A DNA stretch of 64,000 nucleotides from Mesorhizobium sp. NBSH29 (GTDB taxonomy: Bacteria; Pseudomonadota; Alphaproteobacteria; Rhizobiales; Rhizobiaceae), in assembly GCF_015500055.1 (NCBI RefSeq), contig NZ_CP045492.1:3172501-3236500 (forward strand). Direction: 5' to 3'. Both the position numbers and the translations under genes were made by a program. Under the pieces are notes generated by a model. The model was given only the letters and a program-made list of their open reading frames with translations. It did no database searches and was not told the origin of the DNA. Positions 1-8,172 of the stretch are shown piece by piece. How positions within the stretch are numbered: the stretch's first letter is position 1; each line of letters starts with the position of its first letter.

Positions 1-1
1 G

Positions 2-334
2 GCGCGCGTGCGCCGGCTAGAAAAAGACGGCTATATCCGCGGCTACGCCGCCGTCATCGACCGCGAGCGCATGGGCGAAGGCCATGTCGCTTTTGTCCAG
101 GTCAAACTGTCCGATACCCGCCTGGCGGCGCTGAGTGAGTTCAACCGCGCGGTAGCGGGCGTGCCCGAGATTGAGCAGTGCCACATGATGGCAGCGAGCT
201 TTGACTATCTGTTGAAGGTGCGCACCCGCGACATCGCCTCCTACCGCCGCGTTTTGGGCGAGCGCATCTCCGCCCTGCCCCATGTGGCGCAGACCTCAAC
301 CTTTGTGGCGATGGAAACGGTAAAAGACAGGTAG
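2..334 (+). CDS. Lrp/AsnC family transcriptional regulator (5' truncated by window edge)
   Basis: The reading frame is open from base 2 and ends at a TAG at 332-334, so only the C-terminal part of the gene is present. The visible part starts at the end of the winged helix (RRLEKDGYIRGY, the usual 'rvrrLekdGvI.gY' of Lrp proteins). It continues into a ligand-binding RAM/AsnC domain with the typical pattern of a V-V-Q-V-K-L strand, a mid-domain 'GVPEIEQCHMMAASFDYLLKV' stretch and a closing 'LPHVAQTSTFVAME'. Lrp-family proteins sense amino acids and control their transport or catabolism. The gene they act on is usually divergent and would lie outside the window. A PutR-like role in proline use is possible but cannot be tested here. 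Confidence 0.85.
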   Translation, partial: ARVRRLEKDGYIRGYAAVIDRERMGEGHVAFVQVKLSDTRLAALSEFNRAVAGVPEIEQCHMMAASFDYLLKVRTRDIASYRRVLGERISALPHVAQTSTFVAMETVKDR

Positions 335-381
335 GCGACGGGGCGTAATACTGCCGCGTCTACGGGGATCTGAGCTGCTTC

Positions 382-717
382 TTATTTTTTGAGATAGCTT
401 TTCCGGCCATTGTCGGCCAGGCAATATTTGCCGCCTCTCGGCCCGGTACAGTATTGCCCTCCACGGCAGGAGCAATCTCCTGCGCGGGCAGGCGCCATCC
501 CCGACCCACCCTGCCCAATAATACCGCGCGCTTCGCCGCCGCCGCTGCAATGTTTCTTGCTCGCGCTCACTGATCCGTCATTGCAGATAAAGGTGCTGCC
601 CTGGCAGCGGGCAACCCCACCTTTGCTCCCGCTGCAAGGCGTGTTGGCTGCCCAAGAAGTGTGGGCGAGAAAAGACAACAGCCCAACCAGTGCCAGTATC
701 CTCCAGATGCGTTTCAC
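382..717 (-). CDS. Small secreted Cys-rich protein, function unknown
   Basis: A 111-residue protein with a clear signal peptide: MKRIWRI, a hydrophobic stretch ALVGLLSFLAH, and a likely cleavage after SWA-A at about residue 24. The mature part is rich in Gly, Ser and Cys, with about ten cysteines in spaced pairs such as NTPCSG, ARCQG, TFICND, KHCSG, DCSCRG, YCTG and YCLA. This suggests disulfides in the periplasm or outside the cell. It ends with a basic tail (GRKSYLKK). No family is recognised. It lies 22 bases downstream of the di-haem peroxidase gene on the same strand and could be co-transcribed with it. Confidence 0.6.
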   Translation of the reverse strand: MKRIWRILALVGLLSFLAHTSWAANTPCSGSKGGVARCQGSTFICNDGSVSASKKHCSGGGEARGIIGQGGSGMAPARAGDCSCRGGQYCTGPRGGKYCLADNGRKSYLKK

Positions 718-739
718 ATTTTTCTTTCCTGTGCCCAGT

Positions 740-1948
740 CTAATTCAGCGCCTTCAAAAATGCCGCCAATGCCTCCCTCTCGCGCAGCGAGAGTGTCAGC
801 GGGTTGAGGTCCGACACGCCGTCGCTGCTGACAGGTGCATCGGCGTAGTGGTCGATTACCTGTTCCAGCGCCTTAATCTGTCCGGCATGCATATAGGGCG
901 CGCGCGTTGCAGCGCCGCGCAGCGATGGGGTTTTGTAGGCGCGCCTGAGTTCGGCACCGGATGTGACAGCAAAGCGCAGCTCCCCACAGTCGTCCGGGCC
1001 GGCATCGCTGAACGGACCGGTACAGTTAAACGGGTCGGCCAAAACCTCCGAGACGCCGGTTTCTCGGCCAAGATCCTCCGGCAGGCCGGCTACCGCTGCC
1101 ACGCCGGTGTTATGAAAGTGATCGTCGGTGAAGCGCGGCCCATTGTGGCAGGTCGCGCATTGGGCCTTGCCGATGAACAGCTTGAGACCAAGCTTTTCTT
1201 CAGCGCTGAGTGCTGCATCGCCAGACGGTTTTGCGCCGGCCTCGAGGGCTGCGGCAAAGCGGTCAAAGCGGGTTTCCGTCGGCACGATCTCGCGCTCGAA
1301 CGCCGCGATCATCTTGCCGATGTTGGCAAAGACACTGTTGACAGCCTGCTGTTGACGAGGGCTCATCGCCCGCCATGCGTCTCTCTGTCCAGGGTTGCCA
1401 AGCGGGCTGGCGTGTTCCGGTACGCCCGACAGATCAGGCAGCGGACCGAATACGGATGTGTAGCGGTTGGCAAAGTTTCGCGCGATGAAAAGAGCATAGC
1501 CGGCGCGGGTGCCGCCATGCTCGACCGGATTTTCCAGCGGCACCAGCGCTTGGGACCACAAACTGTCGCGCCGACCATCCCAGAAAAGCCAGGGCGACCA
1601 GGCCGCACCGGCCAGCGGCATGGTGCGCCGGTTGGTGGTGCCAACACCGCGCCCGAGTGCCACACTGTCCTGAAACTGGTTGTCGATCTGGTGGCAGGTG
1701 GAGCACGAAACCGTACCGTTGCCGCTGAGTCGCTGATCGAAAAACAGGGTTGCGCCCAGCGCTGCCGCGTCCGGATCGTCCGCCACATGATTGGACGTGT
1801 CTGCAGGCAGCGGCGGCAGACTGGCGAGGCTCAACGACGAGATGACTTTTTGCTCCGTTTCACTGAACTCCTGGGGTGCGCAGCCGGCGAGCACCAGGCC
1901 CAAGAGCATCGCTGCCTCAGAGAGAAAAGAACCGCGCATCGCCACCAT
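740..1948 (-). CDS. Di-haem cytochrome c peroxidase family lipoprotein
   Basis: 402 residues with a lipoprotein signal (hydrophobic LLGLVLAGC, lipobox Cys near residue 23). There are two c-type haem sites: CSTCH at about residues 82-86 and CATCH at about 264-268. This two-haem layout is the MauG/CcpA family, which reduces hydrogen peroxide in the periplasm or modifies a protein partner. The segment TPSLRGAATRAPYMHAGQ near the C terminus matches the conserved stretch that carries the second-haem environment. The start codon shares one base with the stop of the upstream FixH-like gene (TGATG), which indicates translational coupling. Whether it is a true peroxidase or a MauG-like enzyme cannot be told from sequence; no methylamine dehydrogenase is near. 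Confidence 0.85.
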   Translation of the reverse strand: MVAMRGSFLSEAAMLLGLVLAGCAPQEFSETEQKVISSLSLASLPPLPADTSNHVADDPDAAALGATLFFDQRLSGNGTVSCSTCHQIDNQFQDSVALGRGVGTTNRRTMPLAGAAWSPWLFWDGRRDSLWSQALVPLENPVEHGGTRAGYALFIARNFANRYTSVFGPLPDLSGVPEHASPLGNPGQRDAWRAMSPRQQQAVNSVFANIGKMIAAFEREIVPTETRFDRFAAALEAGAKPSGDAALSAEEKLGLKLFIGKAQCATCHNGPRFTDDHFHNTGVAAVAGLPEDLGRETGVSEVLADPFNCTGPFSDAGPDDCGELRFAVTSGAELRRAYKTPSLRGAATRAPYMHAGQIKALEQVIDHYADAPVSSDGVSDLNPLTLSLREREALAAFLKALN

Positions 1949-2391
1949 CAGAGCTGCAGGTTGAAGGAGACACTGTCCTCGCCCGGCGGCGCGACGATAG
2001 CCAGATCGAGCATCCAGGCGCCGCCCATGTTGAATTTTACGCCCTCAATGCGGTAGCGCCCTTCGCCCAGTGCCGCCGTCATTTGCGGGCTGGTAGGCAG
2101 GCCATGGCCATGCGCCGGCATTCCGCCGGTGAGCGTGAGTGATGCATCGGGGACCGGCTTGCCACCCTCATCCATGACGGTCACCACCCAGCTATGCATC
2201 ATGCCAACCGCAACAGGCTCTGCCTCGGGCGCAATAGTGACACGATAAAGGCCTGCCAAGCTGGCTTTTTCGCGCGCCAGATCGGGTTCCGCCTGCAGCG
2301 ATGCCGGCGCAAACATGTCACGCGCGGCAAACGCCAGTACAAGGATGACAAGCGCGGCCAGCATTACGATCCAGTTGGTGGCGTTTTTCAT
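1948..2391 (-). CDS. FixH-like / YtkA-type membrane-anchored protein
   Basis: About 147 residues from an ATG at 2389-2391 (MKNATNWIVML). A longer reading back to 2442 is possible but would extend the N terminus with non-conserved sequence. A single N-terminal membrane segment (WIVMLAALVILVLAFAA) is followed by a periplasmic beta-sandwich-like domain. In it 'MHSWVVTVMDEGGKPVPDASLTLTGGMPAHGHGLPTSP' matches the YtkA/FixH pattern, including the His-rich MPAHGHG stretch often linked to copper handling or cytochrome assembly. It is the first gene of a two-gene unit with the di-haem peroxidase, and the stop and start overlap by one base. A role in supporting that cytochrome is inferred from this coupling. 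Confidence 0.75.
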   Translation of the reverse strand: MKNATNWIVMLAALVILVLAFAARDMFAPASLQAEPDLAREKASLAGLYRVTIAPEAEPVAVGMMHSWVVTVMDEGGKPVPDASLTLTGGMPAHGHGLPTSPQMTAALGEGRYRIEGVKFNMGGAWMLDLAIVAPPGEDSVSFNLQL

Positions 2392-2496
2392 GCTGCGATC
2401 CCCGTGAAAATGAACCTGTTTGCGTCGCATTGTCATAGCCACCTTGCCCGGGAAAGTATAAGGGCTTCAACGAAAATGAGGGAGGGACCCCGCGTA

Positions 2497-3414
2497 ATGC
2501 AGGCAATAGCAACGGTCGGCGAATGCATGCTGGAACTGTCGAACCAACCGGGTGGCCAATGGGGCTTGGGCTTTGCCGGCGATACCTTCAACACGCTCTG
2601 GGCCATCCGCGCACTATTGCCCGGCCACCAAGTCGATTTTGTCTCGGCCTTCGGCGACGACCCCTTCTCACAACAACAGATTGCGTTCTTCAGTGAGCAT
2701 AAGATTGGCATCGCCGACAGCCCGGTACTCCCCGGCGCCCGCCCCGGCCTTTACGCCATAACCCTGACCGGCCATGAGCGCTCCTTCACTTATTGGCGCT
2801 CGGATGCCGCCGCTCGCCAACTGGCAAGCGCACCAGACCAACTGGCTAAAAGTCTTGCAGATCGGTCACTTGTCTACTTTTCCGGAATCACTTTGGCAAT
2901 TCTGGATGCGCCCGCGCGCGCCACACTTATGGCCGCCCTTGCGGCTGCCCGCGCAAAAGGCTGCCGCATCGCCTTTGACCCTAATTATCGCCCAAGGTTG
3001 TGGCCCGACGCCGCCACGGCACAAGCCGCGATCACCGAAGCGCTGGCGGTCACCGACATCGCATTGCCAACCTTTCCGGACGAGGAAATGCTGTATGGCG
3101 ATGCCGACCCGGCAACTACAGCAACGCGACTTGAAAATTCAGGCGTGGCCGAGATCATAGTCAAAAATGGCGAACTTCCCGCTCTGGTCTCGCATTCCGA
3201 AACAGTAGACTCTGTTCCGGCAACCCATGTCGCCATACCGCTCGACACCACCGGGGCCGGTGATTCGTTCAACGGTGCCTACCTTGCTGCCCGCTTGCTC
3301 GGCCTGGCGCCCCCAGAGGCCGCCCGTCGCGCCCACCGCGTCGCCGGCGCCGTCGTCCAGGTCCGCGGCGCGCTAGCTCCGTTCGAGGTGATCCGCAAGG
3401 CTTTTGATGGGTAG
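2497..3414 (+). CDS. kdgK: PfkB-family sugar kinase, 2-keto-3-deoxygluconate kinase-like
   Basis: About 305 residues from the ATG at 2497. A GGAGGG ribosome-binding site at 2481-2486 sits at good distance; an alternative ATG lies at 2476. The protein has the PfkB fold: an N-terminal GECMLEL and 'GFAGDTFNTLWAIRALL' sugar-binding region, a central 'FDPNYRPRLWPD' motif typical of KDG kinases, and the C-terminal DTTGAGDSFNGAYLAARL motif with the catalytic Asp of the GAGD anion hole. It would phosphorylate KDG to KDPG in the cytosol for Entner-Doudoroff-type sugar-acid use. The gene converges on the aldose epimerase gene. The DPNYR motif supports KDG kinase, but fructokinase-like specificity cannot be excluded. 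Confidence 0.8.
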   Translation: MQAIATVGECMLELSNQPGGQWGLGFAGDTFNTLWAIRALLPGHQVDFVSAFGDDPFSQQQIAFFSEHKIGIADSPVLPGARPGLYAITLTGHERSFTYWRSDAAARQLASAPDQLAKSLADRSLVYFSGITLAILDAPARATLMAALAAARAKGCRIAFDPNYRPRLWPDAATAQAAITEALAVTDIALPTFPDEEMLYGDADPATTATRLENSGVAEIIVKNGELPALVSHSETVDSVPATHVAIPLDTTGAGDSFNGAYLAARLLGLAPPEAARRAHRVAGAVVQVRGALAPFEVIRKAFDG

Positions 3415-3446
3415 CCCCCGCCCCAGCTGCCGCAGGGGGAGAACAG

Positions 3447-4472
3447 TCAGCGTTTCGAAAACCGGTATTCCGTCGTCTGCCGGTAAATCGCACCGGGCCA
3501 GAGGATGGCTTGCGGGAAGTATGGGCGGTTCGGTGAATCTGGCCAGAATTGCGGTTCGAGGCAGAGGCCTGCATAGGCACCGTAGGAGCGTCCGCCCAGG
3601 CCGGGAACCGTGCGGGCAGTGCCGTGGCCGGCATAGAATTGCAGGCCGGGCTCTGTCGACAACACGTCCATCGTCACACCGGAACGCGCACCCTCCAGCC
3701 GTGCCATGGGGCGGAGAGGGCCACGCGCATCGGCGATGCAGAAATTGTGGTCGTAAAGCACCTGCGCCCCGCAGGCATCGGCCATGCGGATCGGCCGCGC
3801 AGTACGAAAATCAAACGTGGTGCCATCAACCGGCAGCACCACGCCAGTCGGGATCATGTCGTCATCAATCGGCAGATAGGCGTGTGCCGCGATCGAAATC
3901 CGGTGGTCGCGCACATCGCCGCTGCCCCCATCATCGAGATTGAAATAGGAATGATGGGCCAGGTTGCACAAGGTCGGCTGGTCCGTTGTCGCCGTCAGTT
4001 CGACCGACAGCGTTCCCGGGATTTTAAGCCGGTAGGTACAGGTGACGTCGAGCGCGCCCGCAAAACCCATATCCCCATCGGGAGAATGGTGCGTCAGCGA
4101 CACGAAATCGCGGCCATGAGCGGCTGCCTGCCACGCTTTTGCAGAAAATCCGCAAGAGCCGCCGTGCAGATGATGCCGGCCGTTTTCGTTGGTGTCGACC
4201 TGATGGTCTACCCCTGAGAGGGCAAAGCGACCGTTGGCAATACGGTTGGCGTAGCGCCCGGCAATCGCCCCGAAAAAGGGCGAATGCATCGGATAGGCTT
4301 CGAACGCATCGAAGCCGAGCACCAGCGGCGCATCGTGGCCGGCGAGCCTCAAATCCTGCACTGCAGCGCCATAGGTCATGATGCGCGCGGATAGCCCTCC
4401 GGCTTCCAGTGGGAAGATTTGCACCTCCCCACCATCCGCCATGGTACCAAAAGGATGCGCGTCGCCGCCCAT
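3447..4472 (-). CDS. galM: Aldose 1-epimerase (mutarotase)
   Basis: 341 residues of the GalM family, which interconverts alpha and beta anomers of aldoses in the cytosol. Visible family landmarks are GAIAGRYANRIANGRF (substrate-binding Arg/Asn), NGRHHLHGGSCGFSAKAW (first catalytic His region), NLAHHSYFNLDDGG (second His region) and a C-terminal 'GLCLEPQFWPDSPNRPYFPQAIL' carrying the catalytic Glu. Length is normal for the family. The gene lies 16 bases downstream of gabD on the same strand, and its 3' end faces the sugar kinase gene, suggesting a loose sugar-catabolism neighbourhood. Confidence 0.92.
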   Translation of the reverse strand: MGGDAHPFGTMADGGEVQIFPLEAGGLSARIMTYGAAVQDLRLAGHDAPLVLGFDAFEAYPMHSPFFGAIAGRYANRIANGRFALSGVDHQVDTNENGRHHLHGGSCGFSAKAWQAAAHGRDFVSLTHHSPDGDMGFAGALDVTCTYRLKIPGTLSVELTATTDQPTLCNLAHHSYFNLDDGGSGDVRDHRISIAAHAYLPIDDDMIPTGVVLPVDGTTFDFRTARPIRMADACGAQVLYDHNFCIADARGPLRPMARLEGARSGVTMDVLSTEPGLQFYAGHGTARTVPGLGGRSYGAYAGLCLEPQFWPDSPNRPYFPQAILWPGAIYRQTTEYRFSKR

Positions 4473-4487
4473 GACGCTTATCCTAAA

Positions 4488-5945
4488 CTAGAGGCCGAGG
4501 CCGCCGATGCAGACATATTTGGTGTCGAGATAATCCTCGATGCCCTGATGTCCGCCTTCCTTGCCGAGGCCCGATTCCTTGACGCCGCCAAATGGTGCCT
4601 CGGGCGTCGTGATCAGACCCTCGTTGATGCCGACCATGCCGTATTTCAGGCCTTCCATCACGCGGTAGGCGCGACCAAGATTGCCCGTGTAGAAGTAGCA
4701 GGCGAGACCAAATTCAGTGTCATTGGCAAGCTGCACAACTTCCTCTTCGGTCTCGAAGCGGAAGACCGGAGCAACAGGCCCAAAGATCTCTTCCTTCATG
4801 AAGCGCATGTCGGGCGTGGCTTCGGAAATCACCGTCGGCTCATAGAACGAGCCGCCCAGCGCATGGCGCTTGCCGCCGGTGATGATCTTGCCACCCTTGG
4901 CGCGTGCGTCCTCGATCAACTCCTCAACTTTTTCGACGGCCTTTTCGTCGATCAGCGGGCCCTGTTCCGTGCCTTCGTCCATACCTGAGCCGATCTTCAG
5001 CTTGAGTGTTGCGGCAGCCAGCTTCTCGACAAAGCTGTCATAAACTTTTGCCTGCACAAAGAAGCGGTTGGTGCACACGCAGGTCTGGCCGGAGTTGCGA
5101 TATTTCGCCAGCATGGCGCCCTGCACGGCGCGGTCGATATCAGCATCGTCAAAGACGATGAAGGGGGCATTGCCGCCGAGCTCCATCGATACTTTCTTGA
5201 CCGTCGCAGCCGACTTCTGGATCAGGATTTTTCCGACTTCCGTTGAACCCGTAAAGGTGATTTTCCTCACCAGCGGGTTGGAACAGATTTCGTCGCCGAT
5301 CTCGCTTGCAGCACCGGTGACGATGTTTACCGCGCCCTTCGGGAAGCCGACTTCCTCGCAGAGCGCACCCCAGGCAAGGCCTGAATAGGGTGTCTGTGCG
5401 GCAGGCTTGACCACGGCGGTGCAGCCAGCAGCAAGTGCGGGCGCAATCTTGCGCGCCAGCATCGAGGAGGGAAAATTCCATGGCGTGATGGCAGCGATGA
5501 CGCCCACCGGCTCCTTGGTGACCATGATCCGACGGTCGGCCCACGGCGATGGTACGACATCGCCATAGGTGCGGCGGCCTTCTTCGGCAAACCACAGCAC
5601 ATAGGCAGCCGAAGCGCCAACTTCGCCCTTGGCCTCGAACAGCGACTTGCCCTGCTCCATGGTGAGGAGTTCAGCCAGGCTTTGCTGGTTGTCCATGATG
5701 GCATCGTGCAGCTTGCGCAAAAGCTTGTGGCGTTCCAGCACCGAGGTCTTGCGCCACAGCTTGAAGGCCGCGTCAGCTGCCTCGATAGCGCGGCGTGTCT
5801 CGGCAGCGCCGGATTTCGGCACCGTGCCGATCTTCTGGCCGTTGGCTGGATTGATCACGTCAAGGGTGGCGCCGGAATCGGCCTGCACCCATTCGCCGTT
5901 GATGAGGTTGGCCTGTTTCATGAACGGGCTGGATTTCTGGAGCAT
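4488..5945 (-). CDS. gabD: NAD(P)-dependent succinate-semialdehyde dehydrogenase
   Basis: 485 residues, an aldehyde dehydrogenase of the GabD type, which oxidises succinate semialdehyde to succinate in GABA breakdown. The motifs are complete: FTGSTEVGK (cofactor loop), MELGGNAPFIVFDDADID (general base Glu in ELGG), NSGQTCVCTNRFF (nucleophile Cys after GQTC, as in SSADH), and the C-terminal 'TTPEAPFGGVKESGLGKEGG' found in GabD. The ATG at 5945 has a strong GGGAGG ribosome-binding site just upstream. An internal Met (MKQANLING) is the alternative start. The neighbours are galM downstream and an AEC carrier upstream; no GABA aminotransferase is adjacent. Confidence 0.92.
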   Translation of the reverse strand: MLQKSSPFMKQANLINGEWVQADSGATLDVINPANGQKIGTVPKSGAAETRRAIEAADAAFKLWRKTSVLERHKLLRKLHDAIMDNQQSLAELLTMEQGKSLFEAKGEVGASAAYVLWFAEEGRRTYGDVVPSPWADRRIMVTKEPVGVIAAITPWNFPSSMLARKIAPALAAGCTAVVKPAAQTPYSGLAWGALCEEVGFPKGAVNIVTGAASEIGDEICSNPLVRKITFTGSTEVGKILIQKSAATVKKVSMELGGNAPFIVFDDADIDRAVQGAMLAKYRNSGQTCVCTNRFFVQAKVYDSFVEKLAAATLKLKIGSGMDEGTEQGPLIDEKAVEKVEELIEDARAKGGKIITGGKRHALGGSFYEPTVISEATPDMRFMKEEIFGPVAPVFRFETEEEVVQLANDTEFGLACYFYTGNLGRAYRVMEGLKYGMVGINEGLITTPEAPFGGVKESGLGKEGGHQGIEDYLDTKYVCIGGLGL

Positions 5946-6085
5946 TTTTGCCTCCCTGCGGCACTCACGACGGGCGCCTGGTGATGGAATTTCTGATGGC
6001 GCACGTCAGGCAGTTAGGACCGAGCACGCTGCGGGCAAGCTCTTAACGCACCGCATGCCCCGTGGGCAACCGCTATCGGGCCCCG

Positions 6086-7036
6086 CTATCCGAAGATCGC
6101 CTGTACCACCATAAGCCAGAAAGCTGTTGTGACCACGGCAAAGACGGTAGCAATCGTCATCTGGTTGGAAGCCAGCGCTTGCCCGGTGCCGAACTGGGTG
6201 GCGATCAGATATGAATTTACTCCAGATGGCAGCGCCGCGGCAGCCACAGCAACCTTGGCCGAAAGCGGCGGCAGGCCAAGCAGCCAAGCCATCAACAGCG
6301 CGACGGCAGGCATCAGGAACAGTTTGAGCGCAGAGAGCACGGCCGCAGGCGCAACATGGCCTGAAATGCCGAATTTGCGCAGCCCTAGCCCCATAGCAAA
6401 CAGCGCCAAAGGCCCAGCAATGCCGGCCAGCGAATCAACCAGCCGGGTGGCCAGCGGCGGCAGCGACAACCCGCTGAAACGCCACACAAGCCCGAAGAAA
6501 ACGCCGATGATCAGCGGATTTGTGCCTATTCTGCGCAAGAAATCACGTGCCATTGTCAATGGCGGCGTCGGGTCGTTCTTGTGACGGCCGAACACCTCGA
6601 ACAGAATAATCGAGGCCATCATCATTGAGGGCAGATGAATGGCAATGATCAGCGACAGTATGCCAAAACCCTCCTGCCCGAACACACCGAGCATGAACGG
6701 CGCACCGAGCAGCAAAAGGTTGGAGAAAGACGTCGCCACGCCGCCCACGACTCCCGCCTGCCCATCCCGTCCGAATGCGCGCGTGATGACGAGATGCCCG
6801 GCTGTCCAGGCAACAATGACAGAAGTGAAATATGTCGCCCACAGCGCCCAGGGTGCAGCCCCGTGGAAATCGGCATGAATCATCGTACGAAAGAGCAGCA
6901 ACGGCAGCGCCACGCCAACCGCAAAGGCCGACAGCGAATCGCCGGTCTGCGTGGAAAGGTAACCCGTCAGCCCTGAAAGATAACCGAGCGCGATCAGACC
7001 AAACACAAACAGGACAGTTTCGGTAAGCGGCGACAT
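6086..7036 (-). CDS. AEC (auxin efflux carrier) family transporter
   Basis: About 316 residues from the ATG at 7034-7036 (MSPLTETVLF), preceded by AGAGG; a longer reading to 7096 lacks support. The protein is almost entirely hydrophobic with about ten membrane segments in two halves. Each half has a helix broken by Pro/Gly-rich stretches such as GVALPLLLFRTM and 'GVNSYLIATQFGTGQALASNQM'. The latter is characteristic of AEC permeases in bacteria, often annotated as malonate or other anion carriers. It probably acts in the inner membrane on a small organic anion; the substrate is unknown. It is transcribed in the same direction as gabD, 140 bases upstream of it. Confidence 0.85.
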   Translation of the reverse strand: MSPLTETVLFVFGLIALGYLSGLTGYLSTQTGDSLSAFAVGVALPLLLFRTMIHADFHGAAPWALWATYFTSVIVAWTAGHLVITRAFGRDGQAGVVGGVATSFSNLLLLGAPFMLGVFGQEGFGILSLIIAIHLPSMMMASIILFEVFGRHKNDPTPPLTMARDFLRRIGTNPLIIGVFFGLVWRFSGLSLPPLATRLVDSLAGIAGPLALFAMGLGLRKFGISGHVAPAAVLSALKLFLMPAVALLMAWLLGLPPLSAKVAVAAAALPSGVNSYLIATQFGTGQALASNQMTIATVFAVVTTAFWLMVVQAIFG

Positions 7037-7164
7037 TGAACCTCTGATATGCAACACATCACAGAAGCGCAATTGCCCTTTCGTTGCGTCACACACGGGA
7101 ATGGCGGGACGGCTTGTCTTTCAATCGCCTTTCCAGTCCCTATATCCGGGACGGAGGATGACCA

Positions 7165-7734
7165 TTGCAAATCTATCGACTGGCCGTAGCGCTGATGGCG
7201 CTCCTCACGATCTCACCCGCCTATGCCACCGACGCCGCCTGGGCGCTGTTGCGCGACGGGGGGCATGTCGTCCTGCTCCGAGCGGCGATGGCACCGGGCA
7301 CGGGCCAGCCGGCCAACTTTGACATCACCAAGTGCTCCACCCAGCGCAATCTAAACGACCGGGGAAAGCAGCAGGCCCGGAAGATCGGCGCGTTGTTTGA
7401 CGTGCGCGCAGCACCCACGGACCGCGTGCTGGCCAGCCAACACTGCATCGCTCACGAAACAGCTCAGATCGCCTTCGACGACCGCAAGGTAGAGACGTCC
7501 AATCTGCTCGATCCACCGCCGCCAGAAAGCGAGGCAGAAGCGCGCATGGCCTGGGTCGACGCGATCAGCGAGCTCATCCGCAGCCATCAGGGCACCGGAA
7601 ACCTGATCCTCGTAGCACAGCTGGAGACCATCTCCGCGCTGACCGACATCACCCCGCGCGAGGGCGAAGCGGTGATCGTGAAGGCGAGGGAAGATGGCAG
7701 CTTTGGCGTGGCGGGGCGCATCATTTTCAATTGA
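7165..7734 (+). CDS. Histidine phosphatase-like secreted protein lacking catalytic residues
   Basis: 189 residues starting at a TTG, chosen because a GGAGGA site lies at about 7153-7158 and the N terminus then forms a signal peptide (MQIYRLAVALMALLTISPAYA). The family is the histidine phosphatase (phosphoglycerate-mutase-like) fold: LRDGGHVVLLRAAMAPG corresponds to the usual 'LR.GG.V.L.RHA...G'. However, the catalytic His of RHA is Ala (residue 40). The Arg of the 'S..C R..ETA' motif is replaced (SQHCIAHETA). The second catalytic His of 'V.H' is Gln (LVAQLETI, near residue 152). It therefore looks like a periplasmic pseudo-enzyme, perhaps a binding protein. The reading frame is intact, so it is not an obvious pseudogene. 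Confidence 0.75.
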   Translation: MQIYRLAVALMALLTISPAYATDAAWALLRDGGHVVLLRAAMAPGTGQPANFDITKCSTQRNLNDRGKQQARKIGALFDVRAAPTDRVLASQHCIAHETAQIAFDDRKVETSNLLDPPPPESEAEARMAWVDAISELIRSHQGTGNLILVAQLETISALTDITPREGEAVIVKAREDGSFGVAGRIIFN

Positions 7735-7868
7735 CGCCACTTGGAAGTGCCTGATCTCCGCGGATGCCCCGGACGCAACCAAAACTATTTCGGCCTTTTC
7801 CTGCCGTGCAAAAACGATTAGAGAGCCGACAACTCCATGATTTGAATTGACCCAACAGGGAATCGCCC

Positions 7869-8153
7869 GTGTCCACCACTTTTGAAAAAGTTGCCCATAT
7901 TATTGCCGACACCAGCGAGATCGATGTCGACCAGATCACGCCGGAAAGCCACACGATTGACGATCTGGGCATCGACAGCCTCGATTTCCTCGACATCGTA
8001 TTTGCCATCGACAAGGAATTCGGCATCAAGGTACCACTGGAAAAGTGGACCCAGGAGGTCAATGACGGTACCGTCTCGACGGAAGAATACTTTGTCATGA
8101 AGAACCTTTGCGCCAAAATTGACGCGCTGGTGGCGGCCAAGGCCTCGGCTTGA
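7869..8153 (+). CDS. acpXL: Acyl carrier protein AcpXL for lipid A very-long-chain fatty acid
   Basis: 94 residues with a GTG start at 7869, the first gene of the lipid A very-long-chain acyl operon. The phosphopantetheine site is the Ser in [10 protein letters not shown]. The length and the sequence '[43 protein letters not shown]' match the specialised AcpXL of Rhizobiales rather than the housekeeping AcpP. It carries the growing C26-C30 hydroxyacyl chain that LpxXL later adds to lipid A. The next gene starts 19 bases downstream. The fabZXL gene that follows acpXL in the classical Rhizobium arrangement is not present here. Confidence 0.93.
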   Translation: MSTTFEKVAHIIADTSEIDVDQITPESHTIDDLGIDSLDFLDIVFAIDKEFGIKVPLEKWTQEVNDGTVSTEEYFVMKNLCAKIDALVAAKASA

Positions 8154-8172
8154 CCGCAACAATCGGAAAACA

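Noticed and set aside
410-2056. Open frame of 548 codons on the + strand
   Set aside because: It lies opposite the di-haem peroxidase and Cys-rich protein genes, whose protein motifs and signal peptides are clear; the + frame gives Arg/Cys-rich sequence with no known motif.
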